37,681 bases of DNA, from contig JAGGZW010000031.1 of assembly GCA_021161825.1 (NCBI GenBank), forward strand, positions 1-37,681, read 5' to 3'. Shown here one piece after another: positions 1-7,976 of the stretch. Within the stretch, counting starts at the first letter, position 1. Each line of letters opens with the position of its first letter. Under the pieces are notes generated by a model. The model had not been told where the DNA came from and made no database searches. It worked only from the letters and a program-made list of their open reading frames with translations. The stretch comes from Thermoproteales archaeon (GTDB taxonomy: Archaea; Thermoproteota; Thermoprotei; Thermofilales; B69-G16). A program made the position numbers and the translations under genes.

Positions 1-262
1 GTATGTTAGTGGAACCTTTATTCATTAATTCTACAATTCTTTCTATATCTTTCATAATTTCAGTATCTTTTTCCAGTAGTGCAATAGCCTTTGCCCCTCT
101 TTTTGAATTTAAATAGTAACTTATTGCAGCTTGAGTTGTACCCATTTTTTTAGCAGCTTCTATCTGAGTCAAATTGTATTTTGAGACTAGCCTGGCGGCT
201 ATAAGAGCTCTTAACGCAGGTAGTAAGTATTTCGTTATTAGCTCGCAACGACTTTTTACCAT
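1..262 (-). CDS. HTH transcriptional regulator, partial (C-terminus off the window)
   Basis: Reading the minus strand from the ATG at 262 gives an open frame of 87 codons that runs off the left edge. It begins MVKSRCELITKYLLPALRAL and contains a helix-turn-helix of the Cro/C1 type, roughly residues 33-53 (LTQIEAAKKMGTTQAAISYYL). This pattern (P-ALRA-IA, then a TQxEAAxxxGxTQAAISxYL helix pair, then KRG) resembles archaeal predicted regulators of the COG2522 kind. The remainder, which in that family can carry a Cys-rich part, is not visible. It is divergent from the ferredoxin/AOR operon across about 150 bp, so it could control it, but that is inference from position only. Confidence 0.75.
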   Translation of the reverse strand, partial: MVKSRCELITKYLLPALRALIAARLVSKYNLTQIEAAKKMGTTQAAISYYLNSKRGAKAIALLEKDTEIMKDIERIVELMNKGSTNI

Positions 263-380
263 ATTTTTTTATTTTAACGGCATTAATATTAATTTATTTT
301 GTTTCCTTATAATCATAAAATAAGTTATTCCTTAAAAAACTTAAAAATATGTACGACCTTGCGGTAGTACAATCGAAAGC

Positions 381-390
381 AATATATTTT
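381..390 (+). promoter_or_regulatory. TATA box of the ferredoxin/AOR operon
   Basis: An AATATATTTT element preceded by purine-rich CGAAAGC, which could serve as a BRE, is centred near 385. A start site about 26 bp downstream would fall near 411, leaving about 5 nt before the ATG at 416. The first gene is therefore probably translated from a nearly leaderless mRNA. Confidence 0.55.
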
Positions 391-415
391 AACTGGTTGA
401 GTCAAACGTTTATTA

Positions 416-835
416 ATGTTAACTAAAAAACTCGATATAATAGATGCCGATAGATGTGTTGGCTGTCTATCTTGCGTATTTGCTTGCGCTAGACGTTATG
501 GTGAAGGAGGCTACGATAGAAGCGCTATAGCTGTGAGAAGTGTTGCTGGAGTTGAAAAGGGTTTTGTTGTGATAGTATGTAGAGCTTGCACGGATCCTCC
601 ATGCGCGAAAGTGTGTCCAACCAACGCACTGGTAGCAAAAAAGGGTGGTGGTGTATTTTTGAATCCTAACAAGTGCATTGGGTGCGGCTTCTGCAGGAAT
701 GCTTGTCCTATAGGTGCTGTAATGTGGGATGAGGCAGCGAATAAGCCGATAATATGCGTTCAATGCGGTTATTGTGTTGATTTTTGCCCTCATGACGTCA
801 TTGGAATTGTTGAAAGACAAACGGAGGGAGTGTAG
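416..835 (+). CDS. Four-cluster [4Fe-4S] ferredoxin-like electron-transfer subunit (AOR partner)
   Basis: 139 residues with 16 cysteines arranged as four groups: C14/17/20/24, a CRACTDPPC...C group in the middle, CIGCGFCRNAC and CVQCGYCVDFC. This is the HycB/CooF/DmsB-type polyferredoxin pattern expected to hold four [4Fe-4S] clusters. The TAG stop abuts the ATG of the following AOR gene and a GGAGGGAG ribosome site lies inside the gene end, so the two are translationally coupled. In known two-subunit AOR-family enzymes (Pyrococcus WOR5 with WorS, bacterial AorB with AorA) such a protein carries electrons away from the tungsten subunit. That role here is inferred from context; the cluster ligands are directly visible. 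It has no signal peptide and is presumably cytoplasmic. Confidence 0.88.
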   Translation: MLTKKLDIIDADRCVGCLSCVFACARRYGEGGYDRSAIAVRSVAGVEKGFVVIVCRACTDPPCAKVCPTNALVAKKGGGVFLNPNKCIGCGFCRNACPIGAVMWDEAANKPIICVQCGYCVDFCPHDVIGIVERQTEGV

Positions 836-2596
836 ATGCATCCAAACGATCCCTTGTATAGGGTTCTATATATAGACCTCACGAAAAAAATATACTGGAT
901 TGAGGATAGAAGAGAATTATTCGAAAACTATTTGGGCGGTGCGGGTGTCGCTATAAATCTTTTAAAAGAAGAATGTCCTAGGGGCGCCGATCCTTTAAGA
1001 CCCGAGAATCCAATAGTGTTTGCAGTAGGACCGTTTACGGGATTGTATCCGATAGCTTCTAAAACTGTCGCCATGTTTAAGAGTCCTTTAACTGGAAACC
1101 TTGGTGAAAGCCACGCCGGCGGACGGAGCGCTATAGCGATTAGAATGGCTGGATATGGGGCTATCGTCATAAAGGGCGCGAGCAAGCATCCAGTATACGT
1201 TGCAGTGCATGGCGATAAAGTATTCTTTAGAGACGCAAGAGCGTTATGGGGTATTAAAAGCAGCATAACAGTTGCCAGAATAATTAGAGAAAAAGAGCCT
1301 GGAGCTGGTCAGAGGGCTATAATGAGGATTGGCAGAGCTGGAGAAAATCTGGTTAAGTATGCCTGTGTAGTAACCGAAACCTACAGACATTTTGGAAGGC
1401 TTGGTCTTGGCGCAGTTTTCGGCAGCAAGAAGCTAAAAGCCTTTGTCGTTTCAGGTAAGAGATCTTTACCAGTTTTAGATAAACGAAGGTATCGGGAAAT
1501 CTACAAGGAATTATTCGATACTATGGTCAAATCTCCTTTAATGAAAAAATATCATGACTTGGGAACAGCTGCTAACGTTATACCCTTAAATAAAATAGGC
1601 GCCCTACCAACTAAGAACCTGAAAGAGTCAAAGTTTGAGAATGCAGACAAAATATCTGGTGAATACTTAGCCGAAAAGTATTTGGGTAGAAGACTCGCGT
1701 GCGCTCATTGTCCAGTTGCTTGTATACACTTAGCCGCTCTCAGAGAACCCTACGAAACCGAGCCGTACTTTTACAAGACGACTTTTATCTCTTATGATTA
1801 CGAGTTGATATACTCTCTAGGAAGCATGCTCGGAATAAGAAACGCGGAAGACATGTTAAAAGTGTTAGATGAAGTCGAAGTGCTTGGTTTAGATGGTATA
1901 AGTAGCGGTGTTGTATTAGCATGGGCTACAGAAGCCTACGAAAAGGGGATAATCAACGAGAACGATACTTTAGGATTACGTTTTAAGTGGGGTGACTATG
2001 AAACATATATCAAAGCTTTAAGATATATTGTTGAGCAACCCAACGAGTTTTATAAAGCATTAGCTAATGGAGTAGATTATGCTGCTAGCAAATATGGAGG
2101 AGAAAAATTCGCTCTCGCCTTTGGCAAAAACGAGATGCCCGGCTATCACACGGGCTACCTGGGTTATTTCGGTTTTCTCGTAGGCTCAAGACACAGCCAT
2201 TTAGATATGGGTGGCTACAGTATTGACCAGAAAGCTCTAGGAAAGGAATACAATCTGGACGAATTAGTTGTTAAAGCGTTAAGAGAAGAAGAATGGCGTC
2301 AGATCCTTTCAAGTCTTGTAGTATGCTTTTTTGCTAGAGGAATATACAAGCCCGAAATTGTCGCCAAAGCTTTAGAGCCGCTAGGATGGAATCTTACGCC
2401 TGAAGACTTAGGAAAGATAGGAGCTAAGATACATAGGTTAAAGTACGAATTTAAGTTTAGGGAAGGATTCGACCTTGATAGTTTAAGGTTACCTCACAGA
2501 ATATTTGAAACCCCCACGCCACACGGGTATTTAGACGAGTATAAGTTCAAAGAAATGATAGAGAAATTTAAGCTGTTAATACAAAAACAAATATAG
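836..2596 (+). CDS. Aldehyde:ferredoxin oxidoreductase family protein (tungsten/molybdenum-pterin enzyme)
   Basis: 586 residues, close to the usual 600-620 of the family. The N-terminal half has the bis-pterin-binding pattern (YLGGAGVA near 32-39, then KSPLTGNLGESHAGG and GYGAIVIKGAS around 83-118). The proximal [4Fe-4S] ligands are C289, C292 and C296 (CAHCPVAC), with the fourth ligand C497 in VVCFFARG. These sit almost exactly where Pyrococcus furiosus AOR has its four cysteines. Members oxidise aldehydes to acids and pass electrons to ferredoxin. The usual RGACH-like segment reads GSRHSHLD, so the substrate is not assignable. The start is fixed by a GGAGGGAG ribosome site and by the adjoining stop codon of the polyferredoxin gene. 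The pair resembles the WOR5/AorAB heterodimer. Whether the metal is W or Mo cannot be told from sequence. Confidence 0.92.
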   Translation: MHPNDPLYRVLYIDLTKKIYWIEDRRELFENYLGGAGVAINLLKEECPRGADPLRPENPIVFAVGPFTGLYPIASKTVAMFKSPLTGNLGESHAGGRSAIAIRMAGYGAIVIKGASKHPVYVAVHGDKVFFRDARALWGIKSSITVARIIREKEPGAGQRAIMRIGRAGENLVKYACVVTETYRHFGRLGLGAVFGSKKLKAFVVSGKRSLPVLDKRRYREIYKELFDTMVKSPLMKKYHDLGTAANVIPLNKIGALPTKNLKESKFENADKISGEYLAEKYLGRRLACAHCPVACIHLAALREPYETEPYFYKTTFISYDYELIYSLGSMLGIRNAEDMLKVLDEVEVLGLDGISSGVVLAWATEAYEKGIINENDTLGLRFKWGDYETYIKALRYIVEQPNEFYKALANGVDYAASKYGGEKFALAFGKNEMPGYHTGYLGYFGFLVGSRHSHLDMGGYSIDQKALGKEYNLDELVVKALREEEWRQILSSLVVCFFARGIYKPEIVAKALEPLGWNLTPEDLGKIGAKIHRLKYEFKFREGFDLDSLRLPHRIFETPTPHGYLDEYKFKEMIEKFKLLIQKQI

Positions 2597-2663
2597 ATTT
2601 ATTTTTAATTTTCGAACCGACTAATTTTCTGTTTAACCTTATATAACATACAGAGACAAGATT

Positions 2664-5513
2664 TCATCCCTTAGTTACACCTACAGGTTTAAGTCTGACC
2701 ACTAGCGTTGCTATTCCAACGTCATGGCTTACTTTTGCTACTCTATCCACGTCTTTATAAGCATTAGGAGCCTCTTCAGCTACAACTCTCATGCTATCGG
2801 CTCTTACAATTATTCCCTTAGCTTCTAAATCTCGTATAATTCGAGAAGCTCTAAACGTTCTAACAGCTTCAGCTCTACTTCTTAATCTTCCAGCACCGTG
2901 AGCCGTAGATCCAAACGTTATATCCATAGCTGTTGGCTGTCCTATCAGAATATATGAAGCTGTTCCCATGGACCCTGGTATAATTACTGGTTGACCGATG
3001 CTCCTGTAATCTTTTGGTATGGCTGGATGCCAAGCTGGAAATGCTCTTGTCGCGCCTTTTCTATGCACATAGACTTTCACTCTTTTGTCATTTACTTTGT
3101 GTTCTTCCAATTTTGCAATATTATGAGCTACGTCGTAAATCAAGTGCATATCAAGATCATCCGCTGATTTCCTAAGCACATGCTCGAATGCTTGTCTAGT
3201 CCAATGCATTATTATCTGCCTGTTTGCCCATGCAAAGTTTGCAGCTGCTGACATTGCAGCAAAATATTCTTCTGCTTCTCTACTTGTTACAGGTACGCTC
3301 ACTAATTCTCTATCTGGTAGTGGAACGCGATATCTTCTGGCTGCGATTTCCATTTGTTTAAGATAGTCGCTGCATACCTGGTGACCTAATCCTCTGCTTC
3401 CTGTATGGATCATTACCATTACTTGTCCTTCCTCGTATATTCCCATTAACTTAGCGGCTTCCCTGTTGAATATCTTGTCAACAACCTGTATCTCTAGGAA
3501 ATGATTTCCACTCCCTAAGGTTCCTAGCTGATTTCTACCTCTAGTTTTTGCACGATGAGACACTCTATCAGGGTCTGCAGTCGTCATATGCCCATTTTCT
3601 TCTATGTGTTTCCTATCTTCCGGCCATCCATATCCATGGTCTATCGCCCAATCAGCACCTTCAGCTAGCACTTTCTCCAGTTCGCTAATGCTTAATCTAA
3701 GCTTCCCCGTCGACCCGAGACCAGAAGGTATATACCTGAACAATGTATCAATCAATTTCTTAAGTACTGGTCTAACATCATCATACATTAAATTAGTTCT
3801 CAACACTCTTACTCCACAATTTGACACAATGAAATTATTGGCTATAAAATTATGGTTTTCATCGTTAACTGTTATATCGTATACTTTTCCATTATATTTT
3901 TTAATTTTTATTTCGTCAATTTCATCATATACTATTTCGCCGTTAACATTTTTTTCTAGAAATTCTTCAAATGTTAGGAAATCCTCAGGTATTCTCGCAT
4001 CTTCAACATTTTCATAAACGCTTCTTTCTACAAATCTCTGATTTACTCTATTATTATAAACTTCCGCTAAAATCGCTACTGGTATTCCTTTCTTATACTG
4101 TTCTTTAATAAGTCTTCTCAAAACTCTTCTTTCTTTGGTTATTTTCAGTTTTAATTTCAAATATACTATTGCAGCAAGTGCTAGTTTTCTCCTCTTACTA
4201 TTATATTCATATCCTATTCTAGAATATAATTTTATTAAATTTACAGGGTCTGATTTTATTAATAATCTCCAGCAAATCTTACCATTTTCTTCATATGCCT
4301 TTTTTATTACTGATTTTACTCCAAATTCTCTTAAAATTTTTTGTAAATCTTTTAGGAAAGATTTTCCATTTTCTGAAAGATTTTTCAACTTGACTATTTT
4401 AAGTTCGGGCATGTAAAAGTTATAACCGTTAAAGGTTTTTGGCTTAGAAAGTTCAGCGCCAAAATATGCAGCTATAAATAGTCTCTTCATCCATAAAGGC
4501 AGTTTATAAACGTACAGTGGTATACGGTATTTTGCTTCGCTTTTCTTCCCTCTTGGATAGCCCATTTTATAGAAAAGCTCAGTTAAACTTTTTGCAGAAA
4601 CTTTTAGTTGATATTCTTTATGTTTGAAAGAGTACCCATTATGTTTGAACATCCTAAGACGAGAATATATTGAGGCTTTATAGCCTATTTTTTCTAGGTC
4701 ATTTTTTATTTGTTCAAGATCTTCTTTTCTCCCATACAATTGTAGATTTTTGCCGTTTATTGTACCATTGCCTAATGCATAGCCTAAAATTTTCAATAAA
4801 TATGGTAGTTTTGCATTGATTGATGTTAAAGGTAGTAAATCACGCTTTTTTAATTCGTTTCTTATACTAGGAGAAAATTCTTCTTCCCTGATAATAGTAA
4901 ATTTTATAGGTTTCTCATATTCTACTCCCTCAAATGGATATAAGGCAATTTCTATCCCTTCTCTTAACTCCCCAGCTTTCACCATACCAATATTCTTCAC
5001 CAAGACAGGATGATCTTCAGATAATTCTAGAGTATATCCGCTTTTTGTTTTGACACTATATAATATTTTCTCGTTTCTATACAAGAACAACATTACACTA
5101 GTTTTTTTAGGTAATCCTTTACTCTTGTCTATAACTGTTACTTCTCCCCCTTTAGCTAAATCCTCTATGTTAATTTTATAGCCTAATGGTGTTAGAACTT
5201 TAGTTCCCGGAGGTAGACAATTAATATCATAACCAACGCCACCGGGACTTATAACTCCCTCATTAGCGTCGAGAGCCGCTACGCCGCCTATTGGAAATCC
5301 GTAGCCTTGATGCCCATCAGGCAAAACTATTGAATATTTGTATATTCCAGGAAGATGAGCTACATTTGCCGCTTGCACTAGAGTTAGATCGTTTTTCATT
5401 TTTTCTATGAGAACATCATCCGCGAATACTCGGACAGGTACTTTCATGCCCTTCTTATATGATTGAGGTATTTCCCAAACGTATTTATCTAATCTTTTTA
5501 ATGGTATAGACAT
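2664..5513 (-). CDS. rtcB: RtcB RNA-splicing ligase precursor with in-frame intein
   Basis: GTP- and Mn-dependent tRNA-splicing ligase that joins 2',3'-cyclic phosphate and 5'-OH ends after removal of archaeal tRNA introns. The precursor is 949 residues. Removing the intein (residues 99-565) leaves 482, the normal RtcB length. The N-extein ends GGVGYDIN and the C-extein begins CGVRVL, restoring the metal-ligand motif D-I-N-C. The other conserved histidines are visible in NHFLEIQ, HTGSRGLGHQ, HNIAKLEEH and GSTAHGAGRLRSR, the last being the guanylylated histidine region. The ATG at 5513 is chosen because an AGGGG ribosome site lies just upstream and MSIPLKRLDK begins the family homology; a longer reading to 5585 adds 24 unlikely residues. 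It converges with the AOR gene. Confidence 0.95.
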   Translation of the reverse strand: MSIPLKRLDKYVWEIPQSYKKGMKVPVRVFADDVLIEKMKNDLTLVQAANVAHLPGIYKYSIVLPDGHQGYGFPIGGVAALDANEGVISPGGVGYDINCLPPGTKVLTPLGYKINIEDLAKGGEVTVIDKSKGLPKKTSVMLFLYRNEKILYSVKTKSGYTLELSEDHPVLVKNIGMVKAGELREGIEIALYPFEGVEYEKPIKFTIIREEEFSPSIRNELKKRDLLPLTSINAKLPYLLKILGYALGNGTINGKNLQLYGRKEDLEQIKNDLEKIGYKASIYSRLRMFKHNGYSFKHKEYQLKVSAKSLTELFYKMGYPRGKKSEAKYRIPLYVYKLPLWMKRLFIAAYFGAELSKPKTFNGYNFYMPELKIVKLKNLSENGKSFLKDLQKILREFGVKSVIKKAYEENGKICWRLLIKSDPVNLIKLYSRIGYEYNSKRRKLALAAIVYLKLKLKITKERRVLRRLIKEQYKKGIPVAILAEVYNNRVNQRFVERSVYENVEDARIPEDFLTFEEFLEKNVNGEIVYDEIDEIKIKKYNGKVYDITVNDENHNFIANNFIVSNCGVRVLRTNLMYDDVRPVLKKLIDTLFRYIPSGLGSTGKLRLSISELEKVLAEGADWAIDHGYGWPEDRKHIEENGHMTTADPDRVSHRAKTRGRNQLGTLGSGNHFLEIQVVDKIFNREAAKLMGIYEEGQVMVMIHTGSRGLGHQVCSDYLKQMEIAARRYRVPLPDRELVSVPVTSREAEEYFAAMSAAANFAWANRQIIMHWTRQAFEHVLRKSADDLDMHLIYDVAHNIAKLEEHKVNDKRVKVYVHRKGATRAFPAWHPAIPKDYRSIGQPVIIPGSMGTASYILIGQPTAMDITFGSTAHGAGRLRSRAEAVRTFRASRIIRDLEAKGIIVRADSMRVVAEEAPNAYKDVDRVAKVSHDVGIATLVVRLKPVGVTKG
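3819..5219 (-). other. Intein inside RtcB, with LAGLIDADG-type endonuclease region
   Basis: 467 residues inserted between Asn98 and the Cys that becomes residue 99 of mature RtcB. It begins with the splice nucleophile Cys (CLPPGTKVL) and ends with the block F/G pattern HNFIANNFIVSN followed by extein Cys. The penultimate residue is Ser, not the common His. A TKSGYTLELSEDHPVL segment is the block B hint motif. Two LAGLIDADG-like helices are visible, LKILGYALGNGTI and LFIAAYFGAELSKP. In the first, the usual acidic residue is Asn, so cleavage activity may be reduced. A short region before the C-terminal splicing block (KEQYKKGIPVAILAEVYNN) could be a DNA-binding helix-turn-helix. The reading frame is uninterrupted, as expected if splicing is essential for the host enzyme. 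Confidence 0.93.
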
Positions 5514-5737
5514 TTTACCCCTGAATAGTAGACGAGGTAGTAAAATATTAATATTATTATATCTAAAATATAAAATTATACTCAAAGTATAATAATATAT
5601 TATGAAAATACTGGGTGAGAAACTTGATCATAAAAAAGAAAGTAGCATTGACAGCTTTTATTTTTACAAATGTATACGGTGAAGAATATTCAAATATTGT
5701 CGAGCATTGTAGAGCAATTTAAAACAGTGATTATATT

Positions 5738-6184
5738 ATGAAGATCAAAATTAAACGTCGTATTCCGATTGAAGAGATATGGAGAATTATTAGCGATTAC
5801 GAATATAGGTATGGTAGTTTAGAAAAGTTGAAAGCTTTAGCTTCTTTAGATAATACGCTGAAAGTTAAGCTGGAGGATTGGCTGCATGCTTTGCGCGCTC
5901 TCAGGGAATACGAGGAAGAGGGAGAGGAAATATTTGCCAAGGAAGAGGAGATAGATCCAGCTATTGTCAAGCGTTTGCTTTCAAAAAATATGGTTCAGCT
6001 TTTAATTGAGGTAGAAAAAGGCGTGAATTCTATTAGTGATTTAGCTAGAAAGCTTGGAAGATCAACACCTAACGTTTACAAGGATTTGCAATTTTTGCAT
6101 CAACATGGTTTAATAAGTTTTTTAAAGAGGGGCCGCTACGTAATTCCATACTTGCTTATTGAGGAAATTTATATTGAATTTTGA
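5738..6184 (+). CDS. Winged-helix DNA-binding protein
   Basis: 148 residues. The C-terminal third holds a winged helix-turn-helix: VNSISDLARKLGRSTPNVYK is the helix pair, followed by LQFLHQHGLISFLKRGRYVI as recognition helix and wing. This is the pattern of archaeal MarR/HVO_A0114-like regulators. The N-terminal half is helical and rich in charge (EYEEEGEEIFAKEEEID), perhaps for dimerisation or partner binding. Its 3' end overlaps the next gene by 11 nt, so the two are probably co-translated and may act together. The target genes cannot be told from the sequence. Confidence 0.75.
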   Translation: MKIKIKRRIPIEEIWRIISDYEYRYGSLEKLKALASLDNTLKVKLEDWLHALRALREYEEEGEEIFAKEEEIDPAIVKRLLSKNMVQLLIEVEKGVNSISDLARKLGRSTPNVYKDLQFLHQHGLISFLKRGRYVIPYLLIEEIYIEF

Positions 6185-6698
6185 ATTTTTATCTTTTTAC
6201 AAAAAAGGCGATAAATATATATGTAGGGGAAAAAATTCAAACTTGGTTGAAATCTTGCAAAAAGAAGAAGTTGCCCAAAAAATTAACGATTTCCTCAATA
6301 AGATGGATTTAGATTTTGAACGTGACGATGAAACTAATAGATTTACAATACATTTCGGCATGAAATTTGGAGAGGAAAGCATCCACTTTCATATCTTTAT
6401 ATTTCATGATGATAAATGGATAACAATTGTTGCTCCATTGATTAGGGATAAAGACTTACCAGAGGAAACTGATAAGCTTTCATTTTATAAGACGCTTCTA
6501 CGAGAAACTTATTATCTAAACGAGGTAACTTATGGTTTAACGGAAAACGATGATATAGTAGTTCACGCCGAGACCGCTACAAACGCTTTAGAATTTGACA
6601 ATTTTAAAGTAGAATTTTACAGTGTCGTCTACGGCATTGAACATTTCCTAAGAGAAGTAGTTCCAGTAATTTTCAAACCTCAAGATACTAGTCAATAA
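6174..6698 (+). CDS. YbjN / secretion-chaperone-like fold protein (putative)
   Basis: About 174 residues, acidic, no membrane segment. The start is taken as the TTG at 6174 because a GAGGAA ribosome site precedes it by about 9 nt; a TTG at 6159 is possible. The alternation of a short helix, long beta strands (ESIHFHIFIFHDDKWITIVAPL) and helices ending in TETATNALEFDNFKVEFYS-like segments suggests the YbjN or type III chaperone (CesT) alpha/beta fold, common as a cytoplasmic protein-binding module in archaea. That is inference from pattern, not firm recognition. It overlaps the upstream winged-helix gene, so the pair may be a regulator and its binding partner. Confidence 0.6.
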   Translation: MNFEFLSFYKKGDKYICRGKNSNLVEILQKEEVAQKINDFLNKMDLDFERDDETNRFTIHFGMKFGEESIHFHIFIFHDDKWITIVAPLIRDKDLPEETDKLSFYKTLLRETYYLNEVTYGLTENDDIVVHAETATNALEFDNFKVEFYSVVYGIEHFLREVVPVIFKPQDTSQ

Positions 6699-6762
6699 CC
6701 TAACATTTTCTTTACCATAAAAGTTAAATTTTTCTTGTTTACTTTGTTGTCGGGAAGTTTAC

Positions 6763-7602
6763 ATGTCAAAAAAACCTATGGAAGGCTTTACGCCTATACA
6801 GGAAACTCTTAAAGTTATTAAAGCGCGAATGAGCAACGTAAAGCATAAAATTATGATTATGAGCGGCAAAGGTGGCGTCGGTAAAAGCATGGTGACAGCT
6901 AATCTGGCTATAGCCTTATCGTTGAAAGGCTATAAAGTAGCTGTTTTGGACGCTGATCTACACGGTCCTAGCATTCCTAAAATGTTGGGAGTAGAGGGGA
7001 AAACCATGCTGAGCGGACCTATGGGAATACTGCCCGTAGCCGCTAAAGGCGGTATAGGCGTAGTTTCTCTCGACTTTATGTTACCAAACGAAGATACTCC
7101 AGTTGTTTGGCGTGGACCTCTCAAAAGTAAAGCCATAATGGAGTTCCTCAGTTTGGTCGCGTGGGGTCATCGAGATTTCCTGCTTATCGACTTGCCCCCA
7201 GGCACTGGTGATGAGCCCTTGAGCGTTGCCCAATTTATACCGGATGTCAGCGGTGCTGTCATAGTAACTATTCCCTCCATGGTTTCCCAGCACGTTGTTA
7301 AAAAAGCAGTGTCCTTCGCAAGGAAAATGGATATACCAATACTTGGAGTTGTAGAGAATATGTCTTATTTCCGATGCCCTAAATGCGGCGAGATATACTA
7401 CATTTTTGGCAAGGGGGGAGGCGAGGCGATAGCCAGGGCAATGGACGTTGATTTTCTAGGTTCTATTCCCATAGATCCCAGAGTAGCTGAATCTTCGGAT
7501 AAGGGCGAATCATTTCTGGTAAAGTATCCTGAAACCGAGGTAGCTAAAAGCTTCATGAATATAGCTGAGAAAATCATTACTAAGCTAGAAAATGGAACAT
7601 AA
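6763..7602 (+). CDS. Mrp/NBP35-family P-loop ATPase, Fe-S cluster carrier
   Basis: 279 residues of the ApbC/Mrp/NBP35 family, which assemble and deliver [4Fe-4S] clusters to apoproteins in the cytoplasm. The deviant Walker A motif GKGGVGKS lies at residues 35-42, a DADLHGPSIPKMLG switch at about 64-77 and LIDLPPGTGD near 145. The bridging-cluster cysteines C205 and C208 are in FRCPKCGEIYY. Length and motif order are typical. The gene is followed after 3 nt by a HTH/Zn-ribbon gene. An Fe-S carrier fits the Fe-S-rich proteins elsewhere in the window (polyferredoxin, AOR), but no operon link to them is visible. Confidence 0.92.
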   Translation: MSKKPMEGFTPIQETLKVIKARMSNVKHKIMIMSGKGGVGKSMVTANLAIALSLKGYKVAVLDADLHGPSIPKMLGVEGKTMLSGPMGILPVAAKGGIGVVSLDFMLPNEDTPVVWRGPLKSKAIMEFLSLVAWGHRDFLLIDLPPGTGDEPLSVAQFIPDVSGAVIVTIPSMVSQHVVKKAVSFARKMDIPILGVVENMSYFRCPKCGEIYYIFGKGGGEAIARAMDVDFLGSIPIDPRVAESSDKGESFLVKYPETEVAKSFMNIAEKIITKLENGT

Positions 7603-7605
7603 GGT

Positions 7606-7944
7606 ATGGTTATGGGAGAATTTGACCGTTTCGAGTCGAGAAGAGAAAAAATTATTGAAATTTTAAAAAATAACAAAAGCCCGTTAACCGTGAAGGATCT
7701 GGCTGTTTTATTAGGCTTGGAAATTAAAGATGCAAAAACGTTATATGAAGATATCAAGCATGCAGCAAAAACTTTGTACAGGAAAAGTGGTGGTCGAGAA
7801 TATATAGCAATGATACCTCCTAAATGTCTTGACTGTGGCTATGAGTTTAAGAAACTTAATAGGTTGAGAAAACCGAGTAAATGTCCGCGCTGCAGAAGCG
7901 AGAGAATTTCTCCTCCATCTTTTCTATATGTAAAAACTAAATAA
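7606..7944 (+). CDS. Predicted transcriptional regulator: HTH fused to zinc ribbon
   Basis: 112 residues (ATG at 7606; a second in-frame ATG lies at 7612). An N-terminal winged helix (SPLTVKDLAVLLGLEIKDAKTLYEDIKHA) is followed by a C-terminal zinc ribbon with ligands CLDCGYEF and CPRCRSERI, and a short FLYVKTK tail. This is the architecture of the archaeal family described as HTH fused to a Zn-ribbon (COG3357 type). It starts 3 nt after the Mrp stop codon, so the two are co-translated. It may regulate Fe-S assembly, but that is inferred from position only. Confidence 0.82.
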   Translation: MVMGEFDRFESRREKIIEILKNNKSPLTVKDLAVLLGLEIKDAKTLYEDIKHAAKTLYRKSGGREYIAMIPPKCLDCGYEFKKLNRLRKPSKCPRCRSERISPPSFLYVKTK

Positions 7945-7976
7945 TTTCTCTATTTATTAATCTTGAGGCTGGCAAA

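Noticed and set aside
467-841. Long minus-strand open frame across the ferredoxin gene
   Set aside because: It is the shadow of a well-supported 16-cysteine protein on the plus strand and resembles no family.
4135-4416. Plus-strand open frame within the intein
   Set aside because: Lies opposite a clear intein reading frame, with no ribosome site and no recognisable protein.
5514-5585. Longer RtcB start at 5585
   Set aside because: Adds 24 AT-rich residues without family match, while the ATG at 5513 has an AGGGG site directly upstream.
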